Origin: Marinarcus sediminis
GTDB lineage: Bacteria; Campylobacterota; Campylobacteria; Campylobacterales; Arcobacteraceae
Direction: 5' to 3'
Length of the DNA: 64,000 nt
Assembly: GCF_048571275.1 (NCBI RefSeq)
Contig: NZ_CP182357.1
Span: 2,170,001 to 2,234,000 of the forward strand
The translations under genes were made by a program, and so were the position numbers. How positions within the stretch are numbered: the first letter of the stretch is position 1; each line of letters starts with the position of its first letter. The notes under the pieces were generated by a model. The model saw nothing but the letters and a program-made list of their open reading frames with translations, was not told the origin of the DNA and made no database searches. Shown piece by piece: positions 8,615-16,439 of this stretch.

Positions 8615-8998
8615 ATGAATAATGAAACAATTTTAACAGATGATGCATTTTTAGTCAGTGAAACCGATGAAAAAGGAATTATAACATTTGCAAATGACAG
8701 ATTTTGTGAAATAGCAGGTTATACACTTGAAGAACTGATGGGGAAACCACACAATATTGTAAGACACAAAGATATGCCAAAAGCTGCCTTTAAAGATCTG
8801 TGGACAACAGTTAAAAAAGGTGAAGTCTGGACAGGTTATGTTAAAAATGCCACCAAAGAAGGCGGATATTATTGGGTTTATGCCACTGTTTTTCCTTTTG
8901 AAAGTTGCAATGGAAATCCGGGGTATCTCTCATGCAGAAGAAAAGCAAGTCAACAGGAAATAGATAAGGCCACAGCACTTTATAAAACGCTCGATTAA
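8615..8998 (+). CDS. PAS-domain protein, CetB/Aer-like
   Basis: A 127-aa single PAS domain that starts 2 bp after the chemoreceptor stop codon. The motifs GYTLEELMGKPHNIVRHKDMP and GEVWTGYVKNATKEGGYYWV match the FAD-binding PAS of E. coli Aer and C. jejuni CetB. By homology it would sense redox or energy status and pass the signal to the chemoreceptor encoded just upstream. It also resembles the PAS of the histidine kinase at 5.5-7.0 kb. FAD binding is inferred from the family, not shown. Confidence 0.85.
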   Translation: MNNETILTDDAFLVSETDEKGIITFANDRFCEIAGYTLEELMGKPHNIVRHKDMPKAAFKDLWTTVKKGEVWTGYVKNATKEGGYYWVYATVFPFESCNGNPGYLSCRRKASQQEIDKATALYKTLD

Positions 8999-9041
8999 TA
9001 AAATAGCGTAAGTCAATATTTCGTTGGCTATGACCGTAGAA

Positions 9042-9614
9042 TTAAATAACGACTTTGCTCTGTATGGCTTTTGCTAGGGATAGTATGTCGACATTTTCCA
9101 AACTTACTCCTGTTGGAACACCTTGTGCTATTTTGGTAAAATTAAGATTGAATTTTTGTAACTTATCTTCTATGTATAAAATAAATGCATCGTTGGAAAG
9201 TGAAGGAGTAATTGCAAACAAGAGTTCAGTTGTTCCATTTTTTATAATTAACTCTTCAAGTTTATGCAAGGCAATCTCTTCAAGTTCGCTTAAGACAAAA
9301 TATAAACCATTGTATTGATGTGACTCTTCAATAACAAAAATATCTTTGGCACTTTGTACAACGCAAAGCAGCTCTTTTTGTCGTGTATCATCTAAACACA
9401 ATTCACAAATTTCATGCTCACTCATAGATCCACAAGAACTGCATCGTTTAATCGAACTGATGGCATTTTCAATGCTGTGGGCAATTTTAATGCCACAATA
9501 GTTGTCATTCATTATAATATGATATGCCAGTCTTAACGCTGATTTCCTTCCAATTGTAGGCAAAGCTTCAAAGGCATCAACTAAGTCATAAAATTTTTCT
9601 AATCCGTGTTTCAT
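9042..9614 (-). CDS. recR: Recombination mediator protein RecR
   Basis: A 190-aa protein with the RecR layout: an N-terminal helix-hairpin-helix (EALPTIGRKSALRLAYHI), a four-cysteine zinc finger (CSSCGSMSEHEICELC) and a Toprim domain (LCVVQSAKDIFVIEE ...). With RecO and RecF it loads RecA at single-strand gaps. The start at 9614 (MKHGLEKF) gives the usual length. An upstream ATG at 9641 would add nine residues, but a TATAAT sits exactly six bases before 9614, implying a leaderless transcript from this start. It is divergent from dnaJ. Confidence 0.95.
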   Translation of the reverse strand: MKHGLEKFYDLVDAFEALPTIGRKSALRLAYHIIMNDNYCGIKIAHSIENAISSIKRCSSCGSMSEHEICELCLDDTRQKELLCVVQSAKDIFVIEESHQYNGLYFVLSELEEIALHKLEELIIKNGTTELLFAITPSLSNDAFILYIEDKLQKFNLNFTKIAQGVPTGVSLENVDILSLAKAIQSKVVI

Positions 9615-9620
9615 GACGCG

Positions 9621-9626
9621 ATTATA
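9621..9626 (-). promoter_or_regulatory. TATAAT -10 box six bases before recR ATG
   Basis: On the minus strand TATAAT, then CGCGTC, then ATG. The spacing would place the transcript start at the A of the start codon. No Shine-Dalgarno sequence is present. Confidence 0.55.
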
Positions 9627-9686
9627 TCTAATATTTATCATTATTTGGATAAAATCCCTGAAAAATTTATACAGAAAGGTGATAAG

Positions 9687-10814
9687 TTGACTGAAATTGA
9701 TTATTATGAATTATTAGAAGTAAGTAGAGATTCTGACAAAGGAACAATCAAAAAAGCTTATAGACAAATGGCAATGAAATATCATCCTGATAAAAATCCA
9801 AATGATGCAGAAGCCGAAGAGAAATTTAAAGCAATCAATGAAGCATATCAAGTTTTAAGTGACGAAAAAAAACGAGAAATCTATAACAGATATGGGAAAG
9901 CAGGATTAGAAGGTCAAGGTCAATCAAGAGGCGGTTTTGGTGGTTTTGATGATTTAGGTTCAGTATTTGAAGAGATGTTTGGAAGTGCTTTTGGTGGTGG
10001 ATTTGGCAGTTCAAGCCGAAAAAAAAGAAAAACATACAACTATAATTTAGATATTGGGATTGAACTGGAAATTGCATTTAATGAAGCCGTATTTGGTGTT
10101 AACAAAGAGGTGAAATACAGCTATAAAACTGCTTGCAAATCGTGCAATGGAAGCGGAGCAAAAAACGGGAAACTCTCTAAATGTATGTATTGCGAAGGTC
10201 AAGGTCAAATCCATACAAGACAAGGGTTTATGACATTTGCACAAACCTGTCCACACTGTCAAGGAACGGGAGAAGCTGCCACAGATAAATGTAAAGATTG
10301 TTCAGGAACAGGTTACAATGAAATCAAAGAGAATTTTAATGTAGATATTCCTGAAGGGGTTAATACGGGCAATAGAATTCGGGTATCAAACCGAGGAAAC
10401 ATTGCACCAGATGGTTCACGTGGAGATTTATACATACAAATACATGTTAAAGAGGATTCTCATTTTGTACGACATGACGATGACATCTATTTAGAAGTGC
10501 CTCTTTTCTTTACGCAAGTCGTTTTAGGAGATACCATTAAAATACCGAGTTTACGAGGTGAATTAGAACTTAAAATTCCTGCAGGTGCCAAAGATAAAGA
10601 GCAGTTCAAATTCAGAGGAGAAGGGGTTAAGTCAGTACAAGGTTATGGCAAAGGGGATTTAATTGTACAAATTACCATTAAGTACCCTACTTCACTCAAT
10701 GCAGAACAAAAAGAACTCCTTGAAAAACTTCAAGAGAGTTTTGGAATTGAGAGCAAACCAAATGAATCTACACTCGAAGGAATGTTTGAAAAAGTAAAAA
10801 AATGGTTTGCATAA
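9687..10814 (+). CDS. dnaJ: Molecular chaperone DnaJ
   Basis: A 375-aa type I DnaJ. It has a J domain with the HPD motif (KYHPDKNP), a Gly/Phe-rich linker (GGFGGFDDLG ... GGGFGSS), four CxxCxGxG-like zinc repeats (CKSCNGSG, CMYCEGQG, CPHCQGTG, CKDCSGTG) and the C-terminal substrate-binding domains. It stimulates DnaK ATPase and delivers unfolded clients. The TTG at 9687 is chosen: it follows an AAAGGTGA site at good spacing and yields the usual MTEIDYYELL start. The frame is open further upstream, but that would add 27 unusual residues across the recR promoter. dnaK and grpE are not in the window. Confidence 0.95.
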   Translation: MTEIDYYELLEVSRDSDKGTIKKAYRQMAMKYHPDKNPNDAEAEEKFKAINEAYQVLSDEKKREIYNRYGKAGLEGQGQSRGGFGGFDDLGSVFEEMFGSAFGGGFGSSSRKKRKTYNYNLDIGIELEIAFNEAVFGVNKEVKYSYKTACKSCNGSGAKNGKLSKCMYCEGQGQIHTRQGFMTFAQTCPHCQGTGEAATDKCKDCSGTGYNEIKENFNVDIPEGVNTGNRIRVSNRGNIAPDGSRGDLYIQIHVKEDSHFVRHDDDIYLEVPLFFTQVVLGDTIKIPSLRGELELKIPAGAKDKEQFKFRGEGVKSVQGYGKGDLIVQITIKYPTSLNAEQKELLEKLQESFGIESKPNESTLEGMFEKVKKWFA

Positions 10815-10838
10815 CACTGCAAGCATAAAAGGATAAAA

Positions 10839-12038
10839 ATGAAAAAATCTTATTTGGAAACAATGCCTGATGAAAATGGTTTTTTTGGGAAATTTGGGGG
10901 TTCTTATATTCCTCCACAACTTGAAGTTCCGTTTCAAGAAATTAATGCTGCATACAAAGAGTTGAAAAACTCAAAAGCATTTATTGATGAGTTAAAATAT
11001 ATTCGTAAACACTTTCAAGGAAGACCTACTCCTATTACGTTTGCAAAAAACTTAACCCAACATTGTGGTGGTGCAAAAATTTATCTCAAAAGAGAAGATT
11101 TAAACCACACAGGCGCGCATAAATTGAACCATTGTATGGCAGAAGTGCTTTTAGCTAAACATCTTAAAAAAAGCAAAGTCATTGCGGAAACAGGTGCGGG
11201 GCAGCATGGCGTTGCTTTAGCAACAGCAGCAGCCTATTTTGGCTTAGAGTGTGAAATTCATATGGGTGAAGTTGATATCAAAAAAGAGTACCCCAATGTA
11301 ACCAGAATGAAAATTCTTGGAGCAAAAATTGTACCCGCAACACATGGGTTAAAAACACTCAAAGAGGCTGTTGATTCAGCTTTTGAAGCATATTTAAAAG
11401 ATACCGATAATTCGATTTATTGTATTGGTTCAGTCGTTGGTCCTCACCCTTTTCCTATGATGGTAAGAGATTTTCAAAGTGTCATTGGATTTGAAGCCAA
11501 AGAGCAGTTTTTAGAACACGAAAAAGCTCTTCCTGATCATGTGGTTGCTTGTGTTGGAGGAGGAAGTAATGCCATGGGAATTTTTTCTGGTTTTATTGAC
11601 GAAAAAAGTGAATTGTATGGTGTTGAACCCATGGGAAAAGGAAATAAAATAGGAGAACACTCTGCTTCTTTAACTTATGGAGAAGAGGGAATTATGCACG
11701 GATTTAACTCCATTATGCTTAAAGATGAACACGGTGAACCTGCACCAGTGCACTCAATTGGTTCGGGAATAGATTATCCCAGTGTTGGACCAGAACATGC
11801 CTACTTAAAAGAGTCAGGAAGAACAAAAGTGGGTTTATGCAATGACAATGAAGCCGTAGAAGCTTTTTACAAGTTATCTCAGCTCGAAGGGATTATACCT
11901 GCACTTGAATCTGCTCATGCAGTGGCTTTTGCTATGAAATTAGCCCCTACTCTTTCAAAAGAGCAAACCATTTTGGTGAATCTCAGTGGTCGAGGCGATA
12001 AAGATATTGATTTTATAATCGAAAACTATCCACAATAA
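10839..12038 (+). CDS. trpB: Tryptophan synthase beta chain (stand-alone, divergent)
   Basis: A 399-aa PLP enzyme that joins indole and serine to make tryptophan. The PLP lysine is K95 in HTGAHKLNH. The family blocks ETGAGQHGVA, GPHPFPMMVRDFQSVIG, GGGSNAMG and SGRGDKD are intact. Several positions differ from the usual chain: KLNHCMAEVL replaces the common KINNALGQ-type sequence, and the region around EPMGKGNKIGEHSASL also departs. No trpA or other trp gene is adjacent. It may be a second TrpB acting alone or with a distant TrpA. It starts 24 bp after dnaJ and ends in a strong terminator. Confidence 0.9.
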   Translation: MKKSYLETMPDENGFFGKFGGSYIPPQLEVPFQEINAAYKELKNSKAFIDELKYIRKHFQGRPTPITFAKNLTQHCGGAKIYLKREDLNHTGAHKLNHCMAEVLLAKHLKKSKVIAETGAGQHGVALATAAAYFGLECEIHMGEVDIKKEYPNVTRMKILGAKIVPATHGLKTLKEAVDSAFEAYLKDTDNSIYCIGSVVGPHPFPMMVRDFQSVIGFEAKEQFLEHEKALPDHVVACVGGGSNAMGIFSGFIDEKSELYGVEPMGKGNKIGEHSASLTYGEEGIMHGFNSIMLKDEHGEPAPVHSIGSGIDYPSVGPEHAYLKESGRTKVGLCNDNEAVEAFYKLSQLEGIIPALESAHAVAFAMKLAPTLSKEQTILVNLSGRGDKDIDFIIENYPQ

Positions 12039-12071
12039 AAATTAAACAAAACGTATGGTTTTGTTTAATTT
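12039..12071. terminator. Two-way terminator between trpB and the DUF455 gene
   Basis: A perfect 14-bp inverted repeat (AAATTAAACAAAAC / GTTTTGTTTAATTT) with a 5-base loop lies between convergent genes. The A and T runs allow it to work in both directions. Confidence 0.75.
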
Positions 12072-12888
12072 AAGAGCAACTGTTGCTGTTGGATAATCGT
12101 TTTAATTCCTCACAAGAAAATCCTGCTTGTTTTCGAGCCTCAAAATTCATCTGTGTTTTTTTGGTTGTAGATCCGGGGTAAAACTCTTCAAGAAGATCCA
12201 AATAAGACTCATTTGGATCTCTGTTTTCTAAAGCACATGCATATTTGAACCATTTGTCACCTTTTGACACATGCGTTATCTCTTCATCTAAGATTATTTT
12301 TAATGCCTCAAGAATAGTGTTATTAATTTTGTCTGGATTTGATTGCAATTTTTTCATAATTTTTGGATTTTGATCCAATCCATTTGCTTCTAAATACCGA
12401 GGAACAATTCCCATTCTTTTTAAGAGTGTATCGCTTTTTTTCATCGCTTCAAAAAGATTGGTATGCACCTCTATGTCCCCATATTTGTACCCTAAACCAT
12501 TTAAAATCTTTTCGCACATCGCAAAATGACGAATCTCATCACTGGCTACTTCAAGCCAATCTTCATAATACTCTTTGGGCAAATCTTGAAAACGAAGTGC
12601 CGCATCCAATGCCAAATCAACCGCAGAATACTCAATATGACAAATGGTATGAAGCAAAGAGGCTTTCCCCTCAATGGTGTCAAAATATTTTCTTATTTTT
12701 ACCTCTTTTGGTAAAACAATTTTTACTAAACCCGAATAAGAAGGTTCAACTAAGCTTATGGGAGTATATTTATTTTCATATACAAGGCTATTATTTAAAA
12801 AATTAGTGTAAAATAGTTCGAATTTAGTGAACTTTTCTTGGGGCAGTTTGGTTGTTAATATATCTTCTAAAGTTTTGTAGTAGTACAC
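12070..12888 (-). CDS. DUF455 family ferritin-like protein
   Basis: A 272-aa protein with the DUF455 pattern, a ferritin-like four-helix fold. Likely di-metal ligands are visible in HIEYSAVDLALDAALRF, EVASDEIRHFAMCEKIL and DEEITHVSKGDKWF. The biochemical role of the family is not established; oxidase or hydroxylase-like chemistry is only inferred from the fold. The start is GTG with a good GAGGT ribosome-binding site. It is transcribed towards trpB and separated from the divergent hydrolase gene by about 56 bp. Confidence 0.88.
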   Translation of the reverse strand: MYYYKTLEDILTTKLPQEKFTKFELFYTNFLNNSLVYENKYTPISLVEPSYSGLVKIVLPKEVKIRKYFDTIEGKASLLHTICHIEYSAVDLALDAALRFQDLPKEYYEDWLEVASDEIRHFAMCEKILNGLGYKYGDIEVHTNLFEAMKKSDTLLKRMGIVPRYLEANGLDQNPKIMKKLQSNPDKINNTILEALKIILDEEITHVSKGDKWFKYACALENRDPNESYLDLLEEFYPGSTTKKTQMNFEARKQAGFSCEELKRLSNSNSCS

Positions 12889-12944
12889 TTATTACCTCAT
12901 ACATTGTCATTGTCATCACAAATTTTAGCTAAATAAGGTTTAAA

Positions 12945-13538
12945 ATGGATATTAAAGTAAAGCCTATGGGTGATTATCAAACAAATTGTTACATCGTCAC
13001 GGTGAATAATAAAGATTTTATTATTGACCCTGGAGTGGGGGCATCTTCTTGGGTAAAACAGAATGTCAACAACCCCATAGCTGTGTTAAATACACATGGG
13101 CATTTTGATCATGTCTGGAGCAACAGTGAACTTCAAAAGGATTTGAATTTGAAAGTGTATTGTCCAAAAGAGGATGCATTTATGTTAGAAAATGATTTTT
13201 TTGGTCTTGGAATGCCTACAACTAAAGCAGATGTTTTGATTGAACCCGATGAAGAGATTTTTTTAGATGGTATCAGCATAAAATTCCATCATTTTCCAGG
13301 GCACACTCCTGGTTGCAGTGCAATTGAAATAGAGAATACACTTTTTAGTGGCGACTTTATATTTTACGGTTCAATTGGTCGAGTAGACTTCCCCTATTCC
13401 AGTCCAAAAGAGATGATTCAAAGCTTAAGTAAGATTTTAAAGTGGGAAAGAGATATTGATATTTATCCAGGACATGGCTTAAATACTACGCTTTCACAAG
13501 AGAGAACTGCACTAAATAACTGGATTAATTATTTATAA
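12945..13538 (+). CDS. MBL-fold metallo-hydrolase (glyoxalase II-like)
   Basis: A 197-aa protein with the metallo-beta-lactamase zinc motif NTHGHFDHVW and further ligands in HHFPGHTPGCSAIE, FSGDFIF and the ending YPGHGLNTTLSQE. The pattern matches short glyoxalase II/YcbL-type hydrolases, which cleave thioesters such as S-lactoylglutathione. The true substrate cannot be read from the sequence. It has an AAGG site six bases before the ATG. Confidence 0.9.
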   Translation: MDIKVKPMGDYQTNCYIVTVNNKDFIIDPGVGASSWVKQNVNNPIAVLNTHGHFDHVWSNSELQKDLNLKVYCPKEDAFMLENDFFGLGMPTTKADVLIEPDEEIFLDGISIKFHHFPGHTPGCSAIEIENTLFSGDFIFYGSIGRVDFPYSSPKEMIQSLSKILKWERDIDIYPGHGLNTTLSQERTALNNWINYL

Positions 13539-13590
13539 TAATTAAGTTAGTTTATAGTAAAATCCAAACGTATATAAAATAGGATATTTG

Positions 13591-14208
13591 ATGAAGAGAA
13601 GAATAATTGTACAGTTTTCAACCATGATAGTATTATTGGCAATCATAATTACTGTCTTGATTGCATACAATTTAAGAGAGTCTGGAATCAATACTTCAAT
13701 TAACACAGCAAAGTCTATTTCTGAAGTTGTAAAAAATGGACTGACATCACACATGATTAATGGAAACATGAACCAACGTGATACTTTCATTAACTCTATT
13801 TCAAATATGTCTAATGTCAAAAAACTCTGGTTCGTACGTTCAAATGCCGTCAATGAGCAATTTGGAGTAGGAAAAGACAATGAAAAAATCAAAGACCCCA
13901 TCGATAAAAAAGTTTTAAGAACAGGGAAAATGGAGTACAGACTCTATGAAAATTTTGCCAATAATGAAACAACGATGCGTGTAACAATTCCCTATCTTGC
14001 TAACTCAGAAGGGACAATTAATTGTCTTCAATGTCATAATGTTAAGTATGGAGAAACTTTAGGTGCCGTCTCAATTGAGTTAGACATCAATGAGTTAAAA
14101 AAAGTTGGAATTGAATCAATTTATATCATCATAATTATTACAATGATCAGTATTTTAACCATTATTCTCATTACCTCAAATATATTACCCCTATTTGAGA
14201 CTCTTTGA
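13591..14208 (+). CDS. Heme-binding sensor N-terminal part of a frameshifted diguanylate cyclase
   Basis: A 205-aa fragment with an N-terminal membrane helix (VLLAIIITVLIAY), a periplasmic region with a c-type heme motif CLQCH near residues 145-149, and a second membrane helix (YIIIIITMISILTIILI). The layout matches DUF3365/Tll0287-like heme sensor modules. The ATG at 13591 is preferred to the TTG just before it, with AGGA upstream. The frame ends at 14208, just after the second membrane helix and 14 bases inside the next frame. Removing one C from the CCCC run at 14188-14191 joins the two frames into ILPYLRLFEKIADSI, so this is very probably the first third of one broken gene. Confidence 0.8.
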   Translation: MKRRIIVQFSTMIVLLAIIITVLIAYNLRESGINTSINTAKSISEVVKNGLTSHMINGNMNQRDTFINSISNMSNVKKLWFVRSNAVNEQFGVGKDNEKIKDPIDKKVLRTGKMEYRLYENFANNETTMRVTIPYLANSEGTINCLQCHNVKYGETLGAVSIELDINELKKVGIESIYIIIIITMISILTIILITSNILPLFETL

Positions 14209-15442
14209 AAAAATTGCAGACAGTATAAAAGAGGCCATTAATGGGAAATTTATTTCAATTGAAAAACCTCATAATCTTCCTGCTGATATGAGCATTCTTA
14301 GCAATGATTTTAATCTGCTTTTAGAGAGTTACAAAGAAACATTTACCGATATTGACAAAAAACTCAAATACTTTATTGGGCAAACAACATCAAAAGAGAG
14401 TCAAACTCCTTTGGATGAATCAAAACTCATTATCACCAATCTTTCAAATTTATATCAATTTAAAAAAGAGATTGAACAAGATCAAACAAAAGATGAGATT
14501 TATGACCGTTTGGCTCAAGTTTTGAAAAATCAATTTCATTTAAAATATTTCACCATAATTGAAACCAATTTAAAAGATGAAAAACGTGTCATAATTAAAC
14601 AAGTAGGTAACTTAAATTTTTGCTGTACGACCAGTACTGGAAATCCGAGTTTATGTCGAACAGCAAGAACGAGCAATGATGTTATTTCGGTTGATTTTCA
14701 TAACTCATGTCCTTGTTTTACGAACACCAATTACTACTACTATTGTACAAGTATTAATATCAATAAAAATATTATTATTGTCATTAATTTCATTCTAGAA
14801 ACAAAAGATGAATTGCAAAAACTTAAAGATAATATTCCTTTTATCAAAAGTTATATTAATGAAGCCGCTCCCTCTATTGAAGTTAAAATACTTCTTAAAG
14901 CGCTTAAAGATTCGGCATTTAGAGATGGATTAACGGGACTGTATAACCGAAAATTTCTGGATGAATACATTAAAAAATCTATCCCACAAATCACAAGAGA
15001 CAACAAAAAACTTGCCGTTCTTATGCTGGATATGGATCATTTTAAAGCCGTTAACGATGAGTATGGTCATGACATTGGGGATATGGTATTAAAAGAGTTG
15101 GCAGTGATTTTACTTGATAATGTACGAGAGTCTGATTTGGTTGTACGATTTGGAGGAGAAGAGTTTATTGTTATTTTAAACAATATTGATTCAGCAGAGA
15201 GCGCGCTGAGTGTTGCCAATAAAATCAGAGAACAAGTCAGCTTAAATGAAATTGATATTTATGCAGGGACAAAATTGAGTAAAACCATCAGTATTGGTCT
15301 TTCAATCTTCCCAGATGATGGAAAATCGTTTGACAGTGTATGTAAAAATGCAGATATTGCACTTTATGAAGCAAAAAATAAAGGCAGAGATCAGGTCGTT
15401 TTATTTAATCAAACACAAGTCAGCAGCATAGATTTATTTTAG
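14195..15442 (+). CDS. Diguanylate cyclase, GAF-GGDEF part of the frameshifted sensor gene
   Basis: About 415 aa. A HAMP-like linker (FEKIADSIKEAINGKF) follows the membrane helix of the preceding fragment. A GAF-like domain spans ~95-230 and carries six cysteines (143, 144, 154, 172, 174, 184). The GGDEF domain covers ~245-405, with GLTGLYNRKFL, DMDHFKAVNDEYGHDIGD and the active site GGEEF. The inhibitory RxxD site (RESD) lies five residues before GGEEF. It would make c-di-GMP from two GTP with product inhibition. The only available start is a TTG without a ribosome-binding site, supporting a frameshift from the upstream frame rather than a separate gene. If the shift is real in the cell, the cyclase is not made at normal levels. 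Confidence 0.82.
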   Translation: MRLFEKIADSIKEAINGKFISIEKPHNLPADMSILSNDFNLLLESYKETFTDIDKKLKYFIGQTTSKESQTPLDESKLIITNLSNLYQFKKEIEQDQTKDEIYDRLAQVLKNQFHLKYFTIIETNLKDEKRVIIKQVGNLNFCCTTSTGNPSLCRTARTSNDVISVDFHNSCPCFTNTNYYYYCTSININKNIIIVINFILETKDELQKLKDNIPFIKSYINEAAPSIEVKILLKALKDSAFRDGLTGLYNRKFLDEYIKKSIPQITRDNKKLAVLMLDMDHFKAVNDEYGHDIGDMVLKELAVILLDNVRESDLVVRFGGEEFIVILNNIDSAESALSVANKIREQVSLNEIDIYAGTKLSKTISIGLSIFPDDGKSFDSVCKNADIALYEAKNKGRDQVVLFNQTQVSSIDLF

Positions 15443-15450
15443 GACAATAT

Positions 15451-16419
15451 ATGAACAGTTTAATTGTAAACAGTGTAAAAAAATTTTTAGAAGAGAGCAG
15501 TTTAACCAACGATGTATATTCGTATTTTAAATTTTACGAAAAGCTTCGAGATTTAAAAAGAGTTCAAAATATCTATGAAGAACTTCATCATTGGCTTGAA
15601 AAAAGCTACAAAGTAAAATGTCTTAAAATATTGGTTTTTTGTGCAGATGACAATCAAAAAGAGACCCTCTATCAAAACGCTTCAGATACTGAGTATTGTG
15701 ATACCTCTTTATTACACTCTTTTGTCATAGAGATGAATTCAAAATTAAAAATCACTTTTATTCTTATGTGTAACAATAAAAAACACTTTAAAGAGATTGC
15801 AAAAAAAGAGGAGTATCTTACCACTTTATTTTACATGATTTCGCCGTTAATCAGCAGTGTTTCTTATCAAGAGCTGGTTGAAGATGTCTCTTTTAAAGAT
15901 ACATTAACGGATTCGTATAACAGAAAATTTCTTGTAGAACATCTTCAAAAACTTTTACCCTTGGCAAAAAGAGAGACCAAACACGTAGCTTTTTTGATGG
16001 TTGGTATGGATCACTATAAAGCCATAATTGATGAATTTGACTACACTATTGCTGACAAAGTTTTGATTAACTTAGCCAATATATTACGAGAAAATGTACG
16101 AGAGTCTGATTTGGTTGTCAGACTTGAACGTGATGAATTTTTGGTTGTTCTATCCAGTATGACTGCCCCAAGCGATGCTGAACTCGTTGCCCAAAAACTC
16201 ATTGATACTTTTGCAAAAAGTGAAGTGGTTGTCAATCAACTGGGTCATGTTTTGAGAAAAACCATCTGTGTGGGTATCACTCAATACGATTATGAAATCA
16301 ATTCTATGGATGAAATACTAAAAAATGCGGATATCTCTTTATATGAAGCAAGAAATTTGGGACGAAGCAAATATAAAGTCTATAAACCCGAAGCAGAAGA
16401 GTGCGTAGAACTCTTTTAA
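15451..16419 (+). CDS. Degenerate GGDEF-domain protein, paralogue of the preceding cyclase
   Basis: A 322-aa soluble protein that starts 8 bp after the cyclase stop codon. Residues ~1-145 look like a GAF-type region. The C-terminal domain aligns closely with the neighbour (NVRESDLVVR, EARNLGRSKYKV), but the catalytic GGEEF is replaced by LERDEF, and DMDHFKAVNDEYGHD by GMDHYKAIIDEFDYT. The RxxD site (RESD) is kept. It is therefore probably unable to make c-di-GMP but could still bind it as an effector. A tandem duplication followed by loss of catalysis is the simplest explanation. Confidence 0.85.
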   Translation: MNSLIVNSVKKFLEESSLTNDVYSYFKFYEKLRDLKRVQNIYEELHHWLEKSYKVKCLKILVFCADDNQKETLYQNASDTEYCDTSLLHSFVIEMNSKLKITFILMCNNKKHFKEIAKKEEYLTTLFYMISPLISSVSYQELVEDVSFKDTLTDSYNRKFLVEHLQKLLPLAKRETKHVAFLMVGMDHYKAIIDEFDYTIADKVLINLANILRENVRESDLVVRLERDEFLVVLSSMTAPSDAELVAQKLIDTFAKSEVVVNQLGHVLRKTICVGITQYDYEINSMDEILKNADISLYEARNLGRSKYKVYKPEAEECVELF

Positions 16420-16439
16420 GAGTTAAAAAATTAACTCTT
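16418..16439. terminator. Two-way terminator between the GGDEF gene and cmoB
   Basis: A 9-bp perfect stem (AAGAGTTAA / TTAACTCTT) with an A4 loop, followed by a T-run, lies between convergent genes and overlaps both stop codons. Confidence 0.7.

Noticed and set aside
9606..9686. A longer dnaJ starting at the ATG at 9606
   Set aside because: It would add 27 residues unlike any DnaJ, cross the recR promoter and lack a ribosome-binding site; the TTG at 9687 has a good site and gives the normal N-terminus.
14188..14191. CCCC run as a phase-variation tract
   Set aside because: Four bases are too short for slip-strand switching of the usual kind; a simple indel or sequencing error is more likely.
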